Shown: piece after piece, positions 51,165 through 60,171 of the stretch
How positions within the stretch are numbered: the first letter of the stretch is position 1
How the letters are laid out: the number at the start of each line of letters is the position of its first letter
NCBI GenBank assembly: GCA_002021875.1
Contig: CP018627.1
Coordinates: 1,178,001 to 1,242,000, forward strand
DNA from: Streptomyces hygroscopicus
Lineage (GTDB): Bacteria > Actinomycetota > Actinomycetes > Streptomycetales > Streptomycetaceae
Direction of reading: 5' to 3'
DNA: 64,000 nucleotides
Position numbers and translations under genes: made by a program
The notes under the pieces: generated by a model
Databases searched by the model: none
Seen by the model: the letters and a program-made list of their open reading frames with translations, nothing else
What the model was told of the DNA's origin: nothing

Positions 51165-52193
51165 GTGACCGATGAGCTGAAGAACACCTATGACGTGGTG
51201 GTGATCGGCGGTGGCGCCGCGGGGCTGAGCGGGGCGCTGATGCTGACTCGGGCGCGGCGGTCGGTGGTGGTGATCGACGCGGGCGCCCCGCGCAACGCCC
51301 CCGCTTCGGGGGTGCACGGACTGCTGGCCCGGGAAGGGATCGGACCGGCCGAGCTGGTGGAGCGGGGCCGGGCCGAGGTCCGCGGCTATGGCGGTCACGT
51401 GGTGTCCGGCGAGGTCGGCACCGTCACCCGGGAAGAGACCGGGTTCCAGGTGGCCCTGACCGACGGCCGGAACGTCCGTGCGCGCCGGCTGCTGCTGGCC
51501 ACCGGGCTGGTCGACGAGTTGCCGGACGTCCCGGGGCTGCGGTCCCGGTGGGGCCGGGATGTGGTGCACTGTCCGTACTGCCACGGCTGGGAGATCCGTG
51601 ACCAGGCCATCGGCGTCCTGGGGAGCGGGCCGCTGTCGGTGCACCAGGCGCTGCTGTTCCGTCAGTGGAGCGACGATGTCACCTTCTTCTCCCACACCCT
51701 GCCGTCGCCGGCCGGCGAGGAGGCGGAGCAGCTCGCCGCTCGTGGCATCCGCGTGGTGGACGGCGAGGTGGCGTCCCTGGAGATCGTCGATGACCGCCTT
51801 GTCGGCGTGCGGCTGACCGACGGCAGCGTGGTCAAGCGCGAGGCACTGGCCGTCGCGTCGCGGATGGTGGCGCGCACCGGCCTTCTGTCCGCGCTCGGGC
51901 TGCGGGCGGTGGAACATCCGAGTGGTGGCGGTGAGCACATCGCGTCCGACGCGACCGGCCGCACCGAGGTGCCCGGGGTGTGGGCCGCGGGCAATGTCAC
52001 CGATCTGGTCGCCCAGGTCGGTGGTGCCGCGGCGGCGGGCGCGGCCGCGGCGGCCCAGATCAACGCGGATCTGATCGCCGAGGAGACCCGCCAGGCCGTC
52101 GCCGCCCGGGCCCGCGGCGAGGTGCCGTTCTCTCCGGAGATGGAATCGCGGGTCTGCGAAGCGGTGTTGGGTGACCGCCGCCACGGCCTGTGA
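51165..52193 (+). CDS. Thioredoxin-reductase-like FAD oxidoreductase
   Basis: The GTG at 51165 (VTDELKNTYDVVVIGGG) lies 8 nt after GGAGG and is preferred over ATG 51141; 342 residues. It has VVVIGGGAAGLSGALMLTRA (FAD), CPYCHGWEIRD with a CxxC redox pair, and GVWAAGNVTDLVAQVGGAAAAGAAAAAQIN near the end. The NADPH motif GxGxxA is altered to GSGPLSVH. This fits the ferredoxin- or flavin-dependent thioredoxin-reductase-like group found beside sigma or stress genes. The partner thiol protein is not in the window. Confidence 0.85.
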   Translation: MTDELKNTYDVVVIGGGAAGLSGALMLTRARRSVVVIDAGAPRNAPASGVHGLLAREGIGPAELVERGRAEVRGYGGHVVSGEVGTVTREETGFQVALTDGRNVRARRLLLATGLVDELPDVPGLRSRWGRDVVHCPYCHGWEIRDQAIGVLGSGPLSVHQALLFRQWSDDVTFFSHTLPSPAGEEAEQLAARGIRVVDGEVASLEIVDDRLVGVRLTDGSVVKREALAVASRMVARTGLLSALGLRAVEHPSGGGEHIASDATGRTEVPGVWAAGNVTDLVAQVGGAAAAGAAAAAQINADLIAEETRQAVAARARGEVPFSPEMESRVCEAVLGDRRHGL

Positions 52194-52288
52194 CGGCGGC
52201 TCTTCACGGGCCACCGGCTACCTCCGTCGCCCGGGCCGGGACCTCTGGCGGGCGGTCCCGGCCCGGCGACGCGCCACAGGTCCGCCGC

Positions 52289-52342
52289 GGCCGGTAGGCG
52301 GTGGCCGGTAGGCGGTAGGCGGTGGCCGGTAGGCGGTGGCCG
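52289..52342. repeat. Short tandem repeat after the reductase gene
   Basis: Four imperfect copies of GGCCGGTAGGCGGT or its shorter form GTAGGCG fill 52289-52342, directly beyond the stop of the streptogrisin gene on the opposite strand. No coding role is seen. Confidence 0.8.
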
Positions 52343-52345
52343 GTG

Positions 52346-53272
52346 TCAGTAGACGGTGAGGCCGTAGGCGCTCAGCACTTCCTGGATCGGCTGGTAGAAG
52401 GTGGTGCCACCGGAGGAGCAGTCCCCGGAGCCGCCCGAGAGAATGCCGATGATCTTGTCGCCCGCGTAGAGCGGACCGCCGCTGTCACCTGGTTCGGCGC
52501 AGATATTGGTTTGGATCAGGCCGGAGACGACGTCACCGCCGCCGTAGTTGACGGTCGCGTTGAGCGCGGTGACCTGACCGCACCGGACACCGGTCGTGGC
52601 CCCCCGGCGGCAGACCTGCTGGCCGACGTAGGCGGTGGCGGTCCCGGTGACGTCGACCGTTCCCACGGTCCCGGGGTGCGGAACCGCCGTGTTGTTGTAC
52701 CGGACGACGCCGTAGTCATTACCCGGGAAGCTGGTGCCGGTCGTCGGGCCGACCGGGGTGGTCGCACCGGAGTCGGCGTACCAGGTGGGGCTGCCATCGG
52801 TGCAGTGGCCGGCCGTGATGAAGTAATACGTGGCGCCACTCTGCACATTGACCCCCGCCGAACAGCGGATCCCCATGGAGGAGTAGATCCCGTCGCCACC
52901 CGAGAGAAGGGTCCGCAGCGGACCCTCCAGCCGCTCGACGGTGACGGCGCCGCGGAAACGCTCGGCGGTGCGGTCGAGCCTGGCCAGGTCGGCTCCCCGG
53001 ACCGTGGAGCCGACGAGAACACGCAGCGTTCCGGTGCGCTCGTCCACGGTCCAGGCGGTGTCCGAGACATCCAGGGATTCCACGGCCGAGGCGGCAGCGG
53101 ACACGGACGGCGTCGAGACAGACGTGGACGGGGATGGGGGCGTGGACGGGGCGGTGGACGCGGAGGAAGCGGCCGCACTCGTGCCGACTGTCGCGAGGGC
53201 TGCCGTGGCGAACAGACCGGACATCGCGGCGATCAGCCGACCACGTCTCCTGGTACGGCGTGCTGTTCTCAC
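52346..53272 (-). CDS. Streptogrisin-type secreted serine protease (S1)
   Basis: A 308-residue preproprotein. A twin-Arg-rich basic start and hydrophobic helix ([20 protein letters not shown]) form the signal peptide. An Ser/Thr/Pro-rich segment and a short propeptide lead to the mature start near [22 protein letters not shown], close to SGPA/SGPB. The catalytic triad is in [19 protein letters not shown] and [12 protein letters not shown]. It is secreted and self-processed. The length is normal for the A/B types, so no extra C-terminal domain is present. Confidence 0.93.
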   Translation of the reverse strand: MRTARRTRRRGRLIAAMSGLFATAALATVGTSAAASSASTAPSTPPSPSTSVSTPSVSAAASAVESLDVSDTAWTVDERTGTLRVLVGSTVRGADLARLDRTAERFRGAVTVERLEGPLRTLLSGGDGIYSSMGIRCSAGVNVQSGATYYFITAGHCTDGSPTWYADSGATTPVGPTTGTSFPGNDYGVVRYNNTAVPHPGTVGTVDVTGTATAYVGQQVCRRGATTGVRCGQVTALNATVNYGGGDVVSGLIQTNICAEPGDSGGPLYAGDKIIGILSGGSGDCSSGGTTFYQPIQEVLSAYGLTVY

Positions 53273-53373
53273 CCGAACCTCCTTGAAAGGGCCGTCAGTT
53301 GGTCCAGCCGCCTCATTGTGCCCGCGTACGGGCGGACGCGTAACCCACCTTCCCGGGGCGTCGAAAACCGGCC

Positions 53374-53397
53374 TTGATCAGCACATTGATCGATCAA
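53374..53397. promoter_or_regulatory. TTGATCGATCAA palindrome
   Basis: A perfect 12-bp palindrome TTGATCGATCAA (53386-53397) is preceded by the half-site TTGATCA (53374-53380). It lies in the 181-bp divergent spacer between the streptogrisin gene and the SpoIIE-type gene, 56 bp before the latter's ATG. A TATAAA (53441-53446) nearby may be part of a promoter. The binding protein is unknown. Confidence 0.55.
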
Positions 53398-53453
53398 AAC
53401 GATGTCGCACTCTGCTTCTCGCCTACGACGAGAAGGATGTTATAAATGCCGAT

Positions 53454-56135
53454 ATGAGCCGATACGCCCGTGCGACCCGGAGTCGGCTGGGGCCCCGGTC
53501 GAAGGTGCGGAGCGTCGCCGGGCAGGCGTTCATCCTGCAGCTTCTGCTGACCCTGGTTCTCGTGGCCGCCGCAGTGGTGGCCGTCGCGGCGGATGCCCAT
53601 AAACACAGCGCGCTCGACGCTCGCCGACGCTCCCTCGCGGTGGCCGAGACATTCGCGCACTCCCCCGGAATAGCCCGGGCCATCAGCAACGACAAGCCGA
53701 CGGCGCAGCTGGAGTCCCATGCGGAGGCGGCGCGGAAGGGCTCCGGCGTCGACAGCGTGGTGGTGTTCAACACTCATGGCATCCGCCTCACCCACCCCGA
53801 GACGCCCTTGATCGGCAAGCGGATCGTCGGACCGGCCGGGCTGGTGCGGGACGAGCTGAGCGGAAAGACGATCACGGAGACCTTCCGGGCCAGCCAGGGC
53901 CCGTCCGTCGTCTCGGCGGTCCCCGTCACCAAGGCCGACGGGGCCTTCATCGGCGGCGTGTCGGTCGGGGTCAGGGTCCAGAGCGTGAACAGCGCGGTGG
54001 ACCACCGGCTGCCGCTGCTGCTCGGCAGTGGCGCCGGGGCGCTGGCCCTGGCCACGGGCGGGACGGCGCTGCTGAGCGGGCGGGTGCGGCGGCAGACCCA
54101 TGGCCTGGGCACCGCGGAAATGGGGCGGATGTACGAACACCATGACGCGGTGTTGCACTCGGTCCGCGAAGGGGTGCTGGTCCTGGCGGAGGACGGGCGG
54201 CTGCTGCTGGTCAATGACGAGGCCCGGGGGCTGCTCCGGCTGGCTCCGGACGCGGAGGGGCGGCATATCGGCGAGCTCGGCCTGGAACCGCACCTGGCAG
54301 AGCTGCTGACGTCGGGACGGCGCGTCACGGACGAGGTGCACCCCTGCGGGGGCCGGCTACTGGTGGTCAATATGCGGTCCACGGACCGTGCGGGCGATCC
54401 CGCCGGAAGCGTGGTGACGCTGAGGGACACCACCGCACTGCGGGTGCTGTCCGGCCGGGCCGAGGAGGCCCGTGAGCGGCTGAAGCTGCTGTCCGACGCC
54501 GGGGTGCGGATCAGCTCCTCCCTGGAGCTGACGGGTACCGCCGAGCAGCTGGTGGACGTGGCCGTCCCCCGGTTCGCCGACATCGTCACCGTCGAGCTGC
54601 TGGAACCCGTCCTGCGCGGCGAGGAGCCCGAGCCGCCGTACGAGCCCCTGGCACCGCATCGGACCGCCGTCGGCGGGGTTCCCCCCGAAGCCCCCGTCTT
54701 CCGCGTGGGCGAGCGGGTCGTCTACGCATCCGCCACACCGCAGAGCCGGGCCGTGCAGGCCGGAGCCGCCGTCCTCCAGGCCGATCTGACCAGCACCGCC
54801 GAGTGGCCGGCCGGAGACGGTGCCGAGGTCCGGCACCTCCTCGATCGCGGGGTCCACTCGCTGATCACCGTCCCCCTGCGGTTCCGCGGCGTCACCCTCG
54901 GCCTGGCCAGCTTCTGGCGGACCCGGCGCGCCGAGCCGTTCGACGAAGCGGATCTGGCGATCGCCGGGGAGCTGGCCGTGCGCACCGCCGTGTGCGTCGA
55001 CAACGCCCGCCGCTATGCCCGCGAACACGCCATGGTCGCCGCCCTGCAGCGCACCCTCCTGCCCAGCGGTCTGCCCGATCAGGACGCCGTGGAGGTGGCG
55101 TCCCGCTATCTGCCCGCGCAGGGCGCGGTGGGCGGAAGCTGGTTCGATGTGATCCCCCTCCCCGGCGCCCGGGTCGCGCTGGTCGTCGGGAAAGTGCCCG
55201 GGCAGGGTGTGCACGCCGCGGCCACCATGGGCCGTCTGCGCACCGCGGTGCAGAACTTCTCGGCCCTGGACGTGTCCCCGGACGAGCTCATCTCGCATCT
55301 GGACGAGCTGGTCACCCGTCTCGACCTGGAGCATGACGCCGACTCGCAGGGCAGCCGGATCACCGGCGCCGGATGCCTGTACGCGATCTACGACTCGGTG
55401 TCGGGCCGTTGCACCCTGGCCCGGGCCGGCGATCCGGGCATCGTTCTGACCCGCCCGGACGGTTCTGTGGACATCCCCGCGATGCCCGCCTCCCCGCCCC
55501 TGGGCCGGGGTGGAGAGCCCTTCGAGGCGGTCAGCCTCTCGCTGCCCGCCGCGAGCCGCCTGGTGCTGTACACCAACGGTCTCCTCCAAGGCCACGGCCG
55601 AACCGCCGGCCCCGGCCTGGACCTGCTGCGCCACACCCTCAAGGCCGAGCCGGACCTCGGCCCGGACGAGACCTGCCGCAGCCTGTTCCACACCGTGCTT
55701 CCGGACCGTCCGAGCGACGATGTCGCACTGCTGGTGGCTCGCACGCGCCTGCTCGACCCGGAGGACGTGGCCGAGTGGGATGTGCCGTTCGACCCGGCGG
55801 CGGTCGCCCCGGCCCGCGCCACCTGTGCCCGGACACTACGGGCGTGGGGCCTGGAGGACGCCGTATGCACGGCCGAGCTGGTCATCAGTGAACTGATCAC
55901 CAATGCCGTGCGGTACGGCACACCTCCCGTGCGCATACGGCTGCTGCGCGACCGCGACCTGATCTGCGAGGTCTCCGACGGCAGCAGCACCTCGCCCCAT
56001 CTGCGGCGGGCCGCGACCACCGACGTGGGCGGGCGCGGGCTGTTCCTCGTCGCCCAGTTCGCCCAGCGCTGGGGTACCCGCTACACCCCGTACGGCAAGG
56101 TCATCTGGGCCGAGACGGCCCTGGACGGCCGCTGA
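53454..56135 (+). CDS. PAS/GAF/SpoIIE/HATPase regulator with degenerate phosphatase site
   Basis: The start is ATG at 53454 (MSRYARATRSRLGPRSKVRS); 893 residues. Order: transmembrane helix (about 25-47), extracytoplasmic sensor, second helix (about 185-205), PAS (VLHSVREGVLVLAEDGRLLLVN), GAF, SpoIIE PP2C, then RsbW-like HATPase. The HATPase is intact (SELITNAVRYG and GGRGLFLVAQF). In the PP2C part the usual GGDWYD is GGSWFD, the usual GDVxGHG is GKVPGQG and the usual TDGL is TNGL, so three metal-binding Asp residues are lost. It may act as a pseudo-phosphatase with an active anti-sigma kinase. Confidence 0.9.
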   Translation: MSRYARATRSRLGPRSKVRSVAGQAFILQLLLTLVLVAAAVVAVAADAHKHSALDARRRSLAVAETFAHSPGIARAISNDKPTAQLESHAEAARKGSGVDSVVVFNTHGIRLTHPETPLIGKRIVGPAGLVRDELSGKTITETFRASQGPSVVSAVPVTKADGAFIGGVSVGVRVQSVNSAVDHRLPLLLGSGAGALALATGGTALLSGRVRRQTHGLGTAEMGRMYEHHDAVLHSVREGVLVLAEDGRLLLVNDEARGLLRLAPDAEGRHIGELGLEPHLAELLTSGRRVTDEVHPCGGRLLVVNMRSTDRAGDPAGSVVTLRDTTALRVLSGRAEEARERLKLLSDAGVRISSSLELTGTAEQLVDVAVPRFADIVTVELLEPVLRGEEPEPPYEPLAPHRTAVGGVPPEAPVFRVGERVVYASATPQSRAVQAGAAVLQADLTSTAEWPAGDGAEVRHLLDRGVHSLITVPLRFRGVTLGLASFWRTRRAEPFDEADLAIAGELAVRTAVCVDNARRYAREHAMVAALQRTLLPSGLPDQDAVEVASRYLPAQGAVGGSWFDVIPLPGARVALVVGKVPGQGVHAAATMGRLRTAVQNFSALDVSPDELISHLDELVTRLDLEHDADSQGSRITGAGCLYAIYDSVSGRCTLARAGDPGIVLTRPDGSVDIPAMPASPPLGRGGEPFEAVSLSLPAASRLVLYTNGLLQGHGRTAGPGLDLLRHTLKAEPDLGPDETCRSLFHTVLPDRPSDDVALLVARTRLLDPEDVAEWDVPFDPAAVAPARATCARTLRAWGLEDAVCTAELVISELITNAVRYGTPPVRIRLLRDRDLICEVSDGSSTSPHLRRAATTDVGGRGLFLVAQFAQRWGTRYTPYGKVIWAETALDGR

Positions 56136-56276
56136 CGCCGAAGAGCCGCGCGCCGCGCGCCCGGTGCCCGGCACCGGAAACACCATGTCCGAATCCCGCC
56201 AGCTTTCCGCTGCCTGAAGACTCATGCTGGGAGCAGCGCACGACAGAACAGCGAGAAGAAGAGAGGGACCACAGCC

Positions 56277-56783
56277 ATGACGGTCCACACGACGATCGAC
56301 AGCCCGCTCGGCGAGCTGCTGCTGGTGGGCGAGAGGTCCGCCACCGCGCCCGGGGGCACCGCGCTGGTTTCCCTGTCCGTGCCCGGCCAGAAGGGCGGGG
56401 CCGTCGTCCAGGACGGCTGGAACGAGGATGCCGAGGCATTCACCGAGATCATCTCCCAGCTGGGCGCGTACTTCGACGGCGAGCGCATCCGGTTCGACAT
56501 TCAGTGCGTCGAGGGCGGTACGGACTTCCAGCGCAGGGTGTGGCAGGCGCTGGAGACCATTCCGTACGGCACGACGGTCAGCTACGGCGACATCGCCCGG
56601 CAGATCGGCGCCCCGCGCACGGCGGTTCGCTCCGTCGGCACCGCGATCGGCCGCAATCCGCTGCTGGTCGTACGGCCCTGCCACCGTGTCATCGGCGCCA
56701 CCGGCGCGCTGACCGGCTACGCGGGCGGGCTGGAGCGCAAGCAGCGACTCCTCGTCCACGAAGGCGCCCTCCAGAACGCCTGA
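56277..56783 (+). CDS. ogt: Methylated-DNA-protein-cysteine methyltransferase
   Basis: A 168-residue O6-alkylguanine-DNA alkyltransferase. It shows TDFQRRVWQALETIPYGTTVSYGDIARQIG, PRTAVRSVGTAIGRNPLLVV, the alkyl-acceptor motif RPCHRVIG and GYAGGLERKQRLL. It directly reverses O6-methylguanine by transferring the alkyl group to Cys. It is the first gene of a three-gene alkylation-repair set with a 2OG oxygenase and AlkB. The SD is GAGAGGGA. Confidence 0.95.
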   Translation: MTVHTTIDSPLGELLLVGERSATAPGGTALVSLSVPGQKGGAVVQDGWNEDAEAFTEIISQLGAYFDGERIRFDIQCVEGGTDFQRRVWQALETIPYGTTVSYGDIARQIGAPRTAVRSVGTAIGRNPLLVVRPCHRVIGATGALTGYAGGLERKQRLLVHEGALQNA

Positions 56784-56863
56784 GCGCGGGCCCCGCACCC
56801 ACCGGGCCTCGCGCCCACCGGGCCTCGCGCCCACCGGTCGGGGCCCGCACCGCATCCTTCCCG

Positions 56864-56914
56864 GATCCCGGAGAACACCGATGAGCACGATCCCGGAGAA
56901 ACACCGATGAGCAC
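56864..56914 (+). repeat. Duplicated SD-plus-start segment with a 9-codon mini-ORF
   Basis: A 25/26-bp direct duplication (GATCCCGGAGAACACCGATG.. and GATCCCGGAGAAACACCGATG..) creates a second SD and ATG. The first ATG (56881) opens a mini-ORF MSTIPEKHR whose TGA (56908-56910) overlaps the ATG of the oxygenase gene (56907). Translation of the mini-ORF could couple to, or attenuate, the main gene. Whether the leader has a function is unknown. Confidence 0.75.
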
Positions 56915-57635
56915 CACGACCGACACCGCACGCTTCCACCAGCGCGTGGCCGCGGCCGACTGGCCAGAGTTGGCCGAAGAGCTGGACACCCACGGGTGCG
57001 CGCTCACTCCACGGCTGCTGCCCCCTGCCCAGTGCGCCCGTATCGCCGGGCTCTACGAACGGGACGAGCGGTTCAGGAGCACGATCGACATGGCCCGCCA
57101 CCGCTTCGGCTCCGGTCAGTACCGCTACTTCACCCATGACCTGCCCGAGCCGGTCGCCGAGCTGCGCGCCGCGCTCTACCCGCGGCTGCTGACCATCGCC
57201 CGTGACTGGGCGGAGCGGCTCGGCCGCCCGGCGCCCTGGCCGGACAGCCTGGAGAAGTGGCTGGCCATGTGCCATGAGGCCGGACAGGACCGCTCCGCGC
57301 AGATCCTGCTGCGATACGGCCCCGGCGACTGGAACGCCCTGCACCGAGACGTGTTCGGCGACATGCTCTTTCCGCTTCAGGTGGTGATCGGGCTGGACGC
57401 GTACGGCACGGACTACACGGGCGGGGAGTTCCTGCTGGTCGAGCAGCGGCCCCGCGCCCAGTCCCGGGGCACCACGGCCGTACTCCAGCAGGGCCACGGG
57501 CTGATCTTCACCACCCGTGACCGCCCCGTGGCCACCAAGCGCGGCTGGTCGGCCGGTGTCATGCGGCACGGGGTCAGCACGGTGCGCTCCGGGCGCCGCC
57601 ACGCACTTGGCCTGGTCTTCCACGACGCGGCCTGA
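56907..57635 (+). CDS. 2OG-Fe(II) oxygenase of the alkylation-repair operon
   Basis: The start is ATG at 56907 (MSTTTDTARFHQRVAAADW); 242 residues. Iron ligands are HRD in NALHRDVFGDMLFPLQVVIGL and the distal His in RSGRRHALGLVFH or MRHGVSTV; the 2OG-binding Arg is close to the C-terminus. FTTRDRPVATKRGWSAGVMRHG is typical of this prolyl-hydroxylase-like group found beside alkB in actinomycetes. Its substrate is not known. It sits between ogt and alkB with short gaps and a mini-ORF leader. Confidence 0.88.
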   Translation: MSTTTDTARFHQRVAAADWPELAEELDTHGCALTPRLLPPAQCARIAGLYERDERFRSTIDMARHRFGSGQYRYFTHDLPEPVAELRAALYPRLLTIARDWAERLGRPAPWPDSLEKWLAMCHEAGQDRSAQILLRYGPGDWNALHRDVFGDMLFPLQVVIGLDAYGTDYTGGEFLLVEQRPRAQSRGTTAVLQQGHGLIFTTRDRPVATKRGWSAGVMRHGVSTVRSGRRHALGLVFHDAA

Positions 57636-57665
57636 CATCGCCAACCCGCCTGCGGAGAACGCCGT

Positions 57666-58358
57666 ATGAACGCCCTGATCCCCCGCCCACGCCTCGAGGT
57701 GGCCCCCGGCGCCGTCCACGTGCCGGGCTGGCTCACCCTCGAACAGCAGCGGGAGCTGGTCATCGCCTGCCGGGGCTGGGCCACCGGCCCGGTCCCGATC
57801 CGGCACACGAAGCTGCCGCGCGGGGGCGTCATGTCGGTGCGGACGGTGTGCATCGGGTGGCACTGGCAGCCCTATGCGTACACCCGCACCGCCGACGATG
57901 TGAACGGCGCCCGGGTCGCCGAATTCCCGCACTGGATGGTCGAGTTGGGCCGTCGTGCCCTGGCCGACGCATACGACGACGAGACGGCCGGTGAGGGGTA
58001 CACCCCCGACACCGCGCTCATCAACTTCTACGACGCCCAGGCGAAACTCGGCATGCACCAGGACAAGGACGAGAGGTCATCCGCCCCGGTGGTCTCGCTC
58101 ACCATCGGCGACAGCTGCGTCTTCCGCTTCGGCAACACCGAGACCCGTACCAAGCCGTACACCGATCTCGAACTCGGCTCCGGGGATCTGTTCGTCTTCG
58201 GAGGCCCCTCCCGCTACGCCTACCATGCCGTCCCCAAGATCCTGCCCGGAACCGGCGACCCGGCCACCGGACTGAGGTCCGGACGGCTGAACATCACCAT
58301 GCGGGTCACCGGCCTGGCCGATCCGACGTCGTCCAGTGATCACCCCTCGGGCCGCTGA
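57666..58358 (+). CDS. alkB: AlkB DNA-repair dioxygenase
   Basis: A 230-residue AlkB: GAVHVPGWLTLEQQREL, RGGVMSVRTVCIGWHWQPYAYT, ALINFYDAQAKLGMHQDKDE (iron HxD), VVSLTIGDSCVFRFG, GDLFVFGGPSRYAYHAVPKI (distal His) and RLNITMRV (2OG Arg). It removes 1-methyladenine and 3-methylcytosine lesions. It closes the ogt-oxygenase-alkB set. Its stop overlaps the end of the convergent P450 remnant by 19 bp. Confidence 0.95.
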   Translation: MNALIPRPRLEVAPGAVHVPGWLTLEQQRELVIACRGWATGPVPIRHTKLPRGGVMSVRTVCIGWHWQPYAYTRTADDVNGARVAEFPHWMVELGRRALADAYDDETAGEGYTPDTALINFYDAQAKLGMHQDKDERSSAPVVSLTIGDSCVFRFGNTETRTKPYTDLELGSGDLFVFGGPSRYAYHAVPKILPGTGDPATGLRSGRLNITMRVTGLADPTSSSDHPSGR

Positions 58359-58890
58359 GCCTCGAACTCGACGGGGAGCGCGGTCAGCGAGCGGATGAAC
58401 GGGTTCTTGCTGTGGCTGATCTCGGAGGCGGGAACGCTCAACCGCAGGCCGGGGAACCGCCGGACCAGGCTCTCCAGGGCGATCTGCCCCTCCACCCTGG
58501 CCAGTGGCGCACCGACGCAGTAGTGGATGCCGTGGCCGAACTGGAGATGCATGCCGGAATCCCTCGTCAGGTCCAGCCGCTCGCCGTCGGTGAAGTGGGC
58601 CGGGTCGGAGTGTGCGGCGTCCATGTCCAGAAGCACCTGGTCGCCGGCGCGGATCTGTACGGGCCGATCTCCACGTCCTCGTTGGCGAAACGCACGACGA
58701 GGATGCCCGGCCCGGCGTGCCGGAGCAGTTCCTCCAGGCCGCGCCCGGCCAGTTCGGGGTCCTTGCGCGGCAGCTCCAGCTGGTCCGGCCGGGACAGCAG
58801 GGAGAAGACCGCGTTGCTGATGAAGCTGCCGGTCGGCTCGTATCCGGCGATCAGCATCATCCGGGCCGTGGCGACCACTTCGCGCGGTCG
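58340..58890 (-). pseudogene. Cytochrome P450 remnant (frameshifted, N-terminus lost)
   Basis: The C-terminal half of a P450 is visible in two frames. One frame gives ATARMMLIAGYEPTGSFISN (I helix) and LSRPDQLELPRKDPELAGRG. The other gives IRAGDQVLLDMDAAHSDPAHF, then HLQFGHGIHYCVGAPLARVEG with the haem-ligand Cys, and RFPGLRLSVP. The frames join near 58660, where a single missing base would explain the break. The ExxR helix lies in the LEELLRHAG area (imperfect). The first half of the protein is absent, so this is a dead gene. Confidence 0.85.
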
Positions 58891-59015
58891 TCGCCCACCG
58901 GCTTGTCGCTGAAGTCATAGGCCGTCTTGGCCTCGGTGAAGAGAAGTTTCCGCCCCTCGGGGGAAAGTGCGTACAGGGCCTGATCGATATCGGGGGCCAG
59001 GGTGCTGCCCGACAT
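58881..59015 (-). pseudogene. Nitroreductase/malonic-semialdehyde-reductase N-terminal fragment
   Basis: From ATG 59015 the minus strand encodes MSGSTLAPDIDQALYALSPEG and then RKLLFTEAKTAYDFSDKPVGDD before similarity stops. LLFxEARTAYxFSDxPV is the N-terminal pattern of RutE-like nitroreductase-family proteins. It is followed directly by the P450 I-helix sequence in another frame, so two unrelated gene ends are joined at about 58880-58890. The result is a deletion scar rather than a gene. Confidence 0.6.
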
Positions 59016-59196
59016 GGCCGTTCCACTCCTTGCTCACGGTATGGCAAGTCGCGTCCTCAGCGTACGCGTAGGTGGTGTGCGGCGGCTGAGACTTGGTCAG
59101 GTGCGCCGGTGATGTGGTCTACCGCCGCGCGGATCATGTGTGGCACGCTCTTGGCATGATGCTGGTGGCGCGTCTTTCCGGAAAGCAGGCGATCCC

Positions 59197-60171
59197 TTGA
59201 GGGCCGCCGTGCTGACGGAGCCCGGTGCGCTGTCCGTGGTGTCCGTGCCGGAGCCGTCCTGCGGCCCCGGGGACGTGCTGATCCGGATGCGGGGCACGGG
59301 GCTGTGCGGCTCCGATCTCGCGGTGCACGCGGGACACCGGCGGCCACCGCGTCTGCCCTGGATCCTGGGCCACGAGGGGACGGGGCGGATCGTCGAGCTG
59401 GGCAGTGCGGTCAGCGGTCTGCGCACCGGCCAGGACGTGGTCATCGAACCGGACTACTGCTGTCTGGCGTGCGCCCCCTGCCGGGCCGGGCGGACGTCGG
59501 CCTGCGCCGGCCGGGCCGCTGTGGGACTGACCGTTCCCGGTCTGCTGAGTGACTACGTCGTCGCGCCGGCCGCGTTCGTCTGGCCGGTCGCCCCGCGGCT
59601 GTCGCTCGAGGACCTGGTCTGTGTGGAACCGGCGACCGTGGCACGGGCGGCGATGCGGCGCTCGGGCATCGCGCCGGGGCAGAGCTGCCTGGTGATCGGG
59701 GCCGGTTCCCAGGGTCTGCTGCTGTGTCAGGCGCTGGTCGACCACGGTGTGACGGTGTTCGTCCAGGAGCCCAGCGAGGCCCGGCTCGACCGCGCGTGTT
59801 CGCTGGGCGCGACGCCCCTGCCACCGGACACGGACGGGCTCCCCTGTCTCTTCGAGACCTCCGGCGCCCCCGGAGTCATCGAGCAGGGGCTGCGGCGGCT
59901 CACCAAACCCGGCACCGCGGTTCTGATCGGGATGAACACCTCTCCTCTCGGGGTCTCGCCCCGCGATCTGGTGGCGGGGCAGATCACCCTCATCGGCAGC
60001 ATGATCTACGACCATCCGGTGGACTTCGCACAGACCGTCAGCGCCCTGGAGTCGCGGACACCACCCCGGCTCGGGGCGGTGGTCAGCGACGGCTATGCCC
60101 TGGAGGACGTCCAGGAGGCGTTCACCGCGGCGTACACCGCGGCGGGAAAGGTGTGGGTCGACCTCTCCTGA
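59197..60171 (+). CDS. Zinc-dependent alcohol dehydrogenase (MDR family)
   Basis: The start is uncertain: TTG 59197 (LRAAVLTEPGALSVV) after GCAGG fits best and gives 324 residues; GTG 59140 and GTG 59209 are alternatives. Catalytic Zn ligands are in GTGLCGSDLAVHAGH and WILGHEGTGRIVELG. The structural Zn Cys cluster is DYCCLACAPCRAGRTSACAG, and the NAD site is CLVIGAGSQGLLLCQALVDHG. The MDR fold is complete. Substrate unknown; the neighbouring Baeyer-Villiger enzyme suggests ketone or alcohol breakdown. Confidence 0.85.
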   Translation: MRAAVLTEPGALSVVSVPEPSCGPGDVLIRMRGTGLCGSDLAVHAGHRRPPRLPWILGHEGTGRIVELGSAVSGLRTGQDVVIEPDYCCLACAPCRAGRTSACAGRAAVGLTVPGLLSDYVVAPAAFVWPVAPRLSLEDLVCVEPATVARAAMRRSGIAPGQSCLVIGAGSQGLLLCQALVDHGVTVFVQEPSEARLDRACSLGATPLPPDTDGLPCLFETSGAPGVIEQGLRRLTKPGTAVLIGMNTSPLGVSPRDLVAGQITLIGSMIYDHPVDFAQTVSALESRTPPRLGAVVSDGYALEDVQEAFTAAYTAAGKVWVDLS

